Below, one piece after another: positions 8,474 through 10,875 of a DNA stretch of 10,875 nt. The position numbers and the translations under genes are program-made. Each line of letters starts with the position of its first letter. The stretch's first letter is position 1. This DNA is from Euperipatoides rowelli (lineage: Eukaryota; Onychophora; Udeonychophora; Euonychophora; Peripatopsidae), in assembly GCA_003024985.2 (NCBI GenBank), contig PXIH01S0007098.1; one strand, 5' to 3'. The notes beneath the pieces are model-generated. The model did not search any database and was not told where the DNA came from. It saw nothing but the letters and a program-made list of their open reading frames with translations.

Positions 8474-9128
8474 TACCGTAGAATGCCGACCAAGAGCGCC
8501 CCACCAAGCAAGGGCGCCCCCCCCCCCCCCCTATTTCTTGTCAAAACATAGGTATATAGCGCCATCGCTGAACAAGAGCGCCATCACTGCATTTTGACTT
8601 TTGCATCACTCTGAAGGAAATCCAAGGGGTATCCAAGCAAGAGCGCCCCCCTAGATTTTTGCTTCCTTTTACCTCATTTAAGGTTCAGGACAGGGTATCC
8701 ATACAAGAGCGCCATGTAAAAATTTTCATGTCATCAGCTGACATTATTATGCTGTGACGTCATTTTTATGTGTTTTACATCATCTCATATATTGTAGCTT
8801 CTATGAATAACGTTGAATCCTCATAAGCAGAACGAAAGAGGCCTGTAAATTAAAAAGTAAAAGTTTTAATTTACATGGCGCTCTTACTTGGCACAACCTT
8901 TAATTGATGTGTGACATCATGTTTTAGTGTGTACCAGCCATTTTCCTAAAGTTTTGGGAAGCATGTCCAAGCAAGGGCGCCGTTTTGAAAAACAATATTT
9001 TTAAAGAATTGAAAGTGTATCCAAGCAAGAGCGCCATGTCCATTTTGCAATGCATTGTGGTAAATCTAAGGTTTCTTAGCATGGAGCCGAACAAGAGCGC
9101 ATGCGCCCTTGCTCGGCATTTTACGGTA
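8474..9128. mobile_element. MITE-like TIR element with ~65-bp internal period
   Basis: The left end TACCGTAGAATGCCGACCAA (8474 on) matches the reverse complement of the right end, TACCGTAAAATGCCGAGCAA (ending 9128), over 26 bp with three mismatches. If the outer TA on each side is a duplicated TA target, the element is 651 bp (8476-9126), as expected for a Tc1/mariner-type MITE, but the family is not proven. Inside, CAAGRGCGCC recurs at 8491, 8509, 8573, 8638, 8704, 8972 and 9026, with a CAAGAGCGC copy at 9092 and inverted variants at 8877-8890 and 9102-9111. Spacings of 64, 65, 66, 54 and 66 bp, often preceded by TATCCAAG, show a tandem-unit structure. It also holds a hairpin (8845-8855 with 8864-8874) and is less A+T-rich than its surroundings. 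No transposase is encoded; frames inside it are incidental. Confidence 0.85.
8845..8874. repeat. Hairpin inside the TIR element
   Basis: GTAAATTAAAA (8845-8855) and TTTTAATTTAC (8864-8874) are perfectly complementary around eight bases. They are followed by an inverted copy of the CAAGAGCGCC unit (8877-8890), so the sequence after 8874 partly mirrors 8704-8724. Confidence 0.65.
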
Positions 9129-9188
9129 CAGTACAATTTGTTTGACGCAATTAGCTTGTACACAGACATTTATTTATCTCTAAAATAA

Positions 9189-9455
9189 TCATTTTTCAAC
9201 ATATAACTGTCACGTGTTCTTAAACACATTTAAACTCCCACTTTCTACTATATTGGTAGGCAAAGCATTCCATTAACTTATTATTCTATTAGAAATGAAG
9301 GCATATCTACATCTAGTATTTGTCATCTCCAAATTCAATTTATACTGGTGTCCTCGTAAACCTATTTTTGGTGCCAAAGAAAAACAATCGGTTCTATTTA
9401 CAACAACATTTTTATATACGTATAGCTTTTTCACAAATGTAAAAATGTTTATATA
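9189..9455 (-). pseudogene. Non-LTR retrotransposon reverse transcriptase, C-terminal end, degraded
   Basis: On the minus strand the sequence reads DCFSLAPKIGLRGHQYKL, then FISNRIIS, a stop, WNALPTNIVESGSLNVFKNT, a stop, and ends at a TGA (9189-9191). The R-G-H-x-Y-K-L, then F-S-x-R-x-I-x-x-W-N-x-L-P, then S-x-N-x-F-K-N series is the well-known C-terminal signature of non-LTR (LINE) reverse transcriptase ORFs of the CR1/L2/Jockey/RTE type. Two in-frame stops (one in place of the usual Lys before W-N) show it is dead. The catalytic Y-x-D-D core is not present. The clade cannot be assigned from so short a piece. Confidence 0.85.
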
Positions 9456-9805
9456 CTATGTTTAGATTTAAAAACACTAAATAATTTTACAAATTGTTTA
9501 TACATACTACTTCCGAGCTGGACATAAATTCAGTTCAAGGGAAGGACAAAGAATTGGATTAGAAAAATTCAAGCTACTTTATTTTGATCATCTGCCATCT
9601 AAAACCAAATCTTGTATCTTCAAAGAAGCAGCTGCAAAACTCAATAGCTTCTAAAATGCAAATTTATTTCCACGTTTTACTATAAAAACAACCAATCATG
9701 TTTGACTGTGCGGTTTGTTAGTAAATAGATCAGCAGCGATACAATACAAGTTCTAACCTTCAACCATACTCTAATTAACTCTGTCTCCATAAAGTAATAA
9801 ATAAC
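9366..9805 (-). mobile_element. Dispersed repeat, copy 2 (probable non-LTR retrotransposon debris)
   Basis: This is the second copy of the repeat at 7796-8232, offset by about 1.57 kb in the same orientation. It overlaps the 5' part of the reverse transcriptase relic, which suggests both copies derive from the same minus-strand retroelement. On the opposite (+) strand it has an open frame from 9481 to a TAA at 9652-9654 (57 codons, with KFSSREGQRIGLEKFKLL and YFDHLPSKTK). The same frame is preserved across the conserved part of copy 1, apart from a 12-base in-frame indel. I do not recognise that protein, and it may be a by-product of the repeat's base composition. Confidence 0.6.
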
Positions 9806-10265
9806 TGTGCTTCGGCCCTAATGATAATCAAGAAGAATAAAACTTTTTGATCATTATTTCCTTTAGCCCAACTGTTAACGGATCAGGCTGTTATTTGTTA
9901 ATAATCTGTCCAGAAAGTATTTATGACCAAAACTTTCAGCTAATCGAACATTGTTAGTTCATTTCCACAAGTGAAAAAAAATGAAAACTTAAACCAATAA
10001 GAGGTAAATGTTTATAGGTAATAAAATACACATATGCTGTTACAGTATATCAAATTACTTAAAAAACAAAATCAAAAGAAAAAAAATCAAATACTGTAAT
10101 TAGAATCATATTTTTTTTTTTTTTTTTTTTGTGGAAGATTGTGGTCTAATTATTATATTACGGTATATAATATTGTATTTGAAACTTTGAATTTTTTTTA
10201 GTTAAACAAGTATGTAGCCTAATAATAAATAAACGTTCTGCCTTTGTCATTCAAACATCTCACGT
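9806..10265. other. A+T-rich intronic stretch with T20 run
   Basis: No gene or mobile-element end is recognised. It contains an A-rich patch (10063-10090), a run of 20 T (10111-10130) and heptamers TACAGTA (10041), TACTGTA (10092) and TACGGTA (10159). The T run could be the reverse complement of a retroposon poly(A) tail, but no adjoining element or target duplication was seen. Confidence 0.5.
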
Positions 10266-10380
10266 CAGGCCTGGGAAAACTATGGCTTCTGGAACGCATG
10301 CCGCCTGCCATCTCTTATCATGCAATATCTAGCTTAGAATAATTTTCATAGTCATAAGGCCTGCCAGCTATGGATGATTT
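10266..10380 (+). mobile_element. Possible hAT (Charlie/Tip100-like) element end
   Basis: The sequence CAGGCCTGGGAAAACTATGG followed by a CGCATGCCGCCTGCCA segment resembles the terminal region of many animal hAT elements, which begin CAGGGGTGGGCAAACT and continue with a GC-rich block. A second AGGCCTGCCAGCTATGG stretch lies at 10358-10374. No partner terminus or 8-bp duplication was found, so this may be a truncated copy. The comparison is from memory of the family pattern. Confidence 0.4.
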
Positions 10381-10772
10381 TAAAGAATAAATTTGCTAAT
10401 TTGATTTATGCCATGCTTTCACCTGTCACTCATTTTGCGAATAAACAATTGTGGAATATTTTCAATCTTTTACATAATTAATATGTAAAGAAACCCTAAC
10501 AGGACTATGTGTTTTTAATGAAGATGGCAAAGCTTGAAATTATGGTGGTGTTATAATACAAAAGTAAAGATAAAATTCAATTTTTTTTTTAATTAAAAAT
10601 ATTTTTGCTAGAAATTATATATACACTGCATATTTTAAATTTTAATAAAAATTAGGATTATAAAATAGGCAAAGGTGTCGTGTAAGAAAAACAATTTTAT
10701 TTTATCTAGATTCATATTTTTGCAGTGGAATATGGTCCATAAGGCCATGGTAAATTAATTGGCTGTTTCTCA

Positions 10773-10875
10773 TAGGGGTACAACGGTTTGGATTTATTCG
10801 GTATCGGTTCGGTTATGTAGAAACTCGGTTAAATAATCGGTTATTTCGGTTTTTATAACATTACTTTTTTTTAAT
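10773..10875 (+). mobile_element. Possible hAT-type element end, running off the window
   Basis: TAGGGGTACAACGGTTTGG (10773 on), followed by repeated TCGGTT words (10800-10853: TCGGTATCGGTTCGGTT, CTCGGTTAA, ATCGGTTATTTCGGTTTT), resembles the start of animal hAT elements that open TAGGGGTGTAACGG with CGGTT-rich subterminal repeats. The rest of the element lies beyond 10875. If correct, the 8 bp before it (10765-10772, GTTTCTCA) should be duplicated at the far end. Confidence 0.45.

Larger units (their letters stand above)
6768..10875 (+). other. Pdk: PDK intron continuing past the window end
   Basis: No splice-bounded sequence encoding the remaining PDK C-terminus (G-x-G-Y-G-L-P, RLYARYF, E-G-x-G-T-D) was found after the GTAAAT donor, so this appears to be one large intron filled with repeats. 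It contains one ambiguous base (N at 6817), the tandem repeat at 7021-7162, the element cluster at 7756-9805 and possible hAT ends near 10266 and 10773. All are listed separately. Confidence 0.7.

Noticed and set aside
8491-9111. CRISPR-like array from regularly spaced CAAGRGCGCC words
   Set aside because: The repeat word is only 9-10 bp and the flanking 55 bp are partly similar between units. The whole sits between terminal inverted repeats in a eukaryotic intron, so it is a transposon structure.
8924-9188. Overlapping open frames on both strands (8924-9169 minus, 8985-9188 plus)
   Set aside because: They run mainly through the CAAGRGCGCC units of the TIR element and out of its end. The tandem units keep frames open by chance, and no protein motif is visible.
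10111-10130. T20 run as a terminator or retroposon tail
   Set aside because: There is no hairpin next to it, the context is eukaryotic, and no element body or flanking duplication was seen. It is treated as simple sequence.
1-10875. tRNA, rRNA or other structured RNA genes
   Set aside because: No GGTTCGANTCC-type B box with a matching A box or acceptor stem was seen, and no rRNA-like sequence was recognised.

Overview
The window looks like nuclear DNA of an invertebrate animal, possibly marine. It is strongly A+T-rich, has no long open frames, and carries short exons with canonical AG/GT splice sites among degraded transposons. The species cannot be fixed from the sequence. The one host gene I can support is a mitochondrial pyruvate dehydrogenase kinase (PDK) on the + strand, seen as two consecutive phase-0 exons (4736-4837 and 6657-6767). 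They encode 71 residues of the GHKL ATP-binding domain, from the N-box Asn through the D-x-G-x-G box and the start of the ATP lid. No earlier exon was found in the first 4.7 kb, and no exon carrying the G-x-G-x-G lid motif was found in the last 4.1 kb. The window therefore sits inside a PDK gene with large introns, and both gene ends lie outside it.

Layout. 1-710: hairpin and a frameshifted C-terminal hAT transposase relic on the minus strand. 711-1841: A+T-rich sequence with nothing recognisable. 1842-4539: a large diverged inverted repeat (arms about 1.2-1.4 kb, short centre) with a smaller hairpin nested in each arm, ending about 200 bp before the first PDK exon. 4838-6656: intron with a faint duplicated segment and three short palindromes. 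6768-7780: intron with an about 33-bp degenerate tandem repeat. 7756-9805: mobile-element cluster with two related repeat copies about 1.57 kb apart, the second containing the degraded C-terminal end of a non-LTR reverse transcriptase on the minus strand. A 651-bp TIR element (MITE-like) with an about 65-bp internal period lies between them. 9806-10875: A+T-rich sequence with a 20-base T run and two possible hAT-type element ends.

Nothing here forms an operon or a pathway. The PDK exons are the functional content, and the rest is intronic repeat landscape. The most distinctive structures are the intronic inverted repeat, which would form a long imperfect hairpin in PDK pre-mRNA, and the TIR element built of CAAGRGCGCC units. 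A palindromic heptamer, TACNGTA, also recurs 19 times across the window. I did not find convincing evidence of a wholly new biological system.
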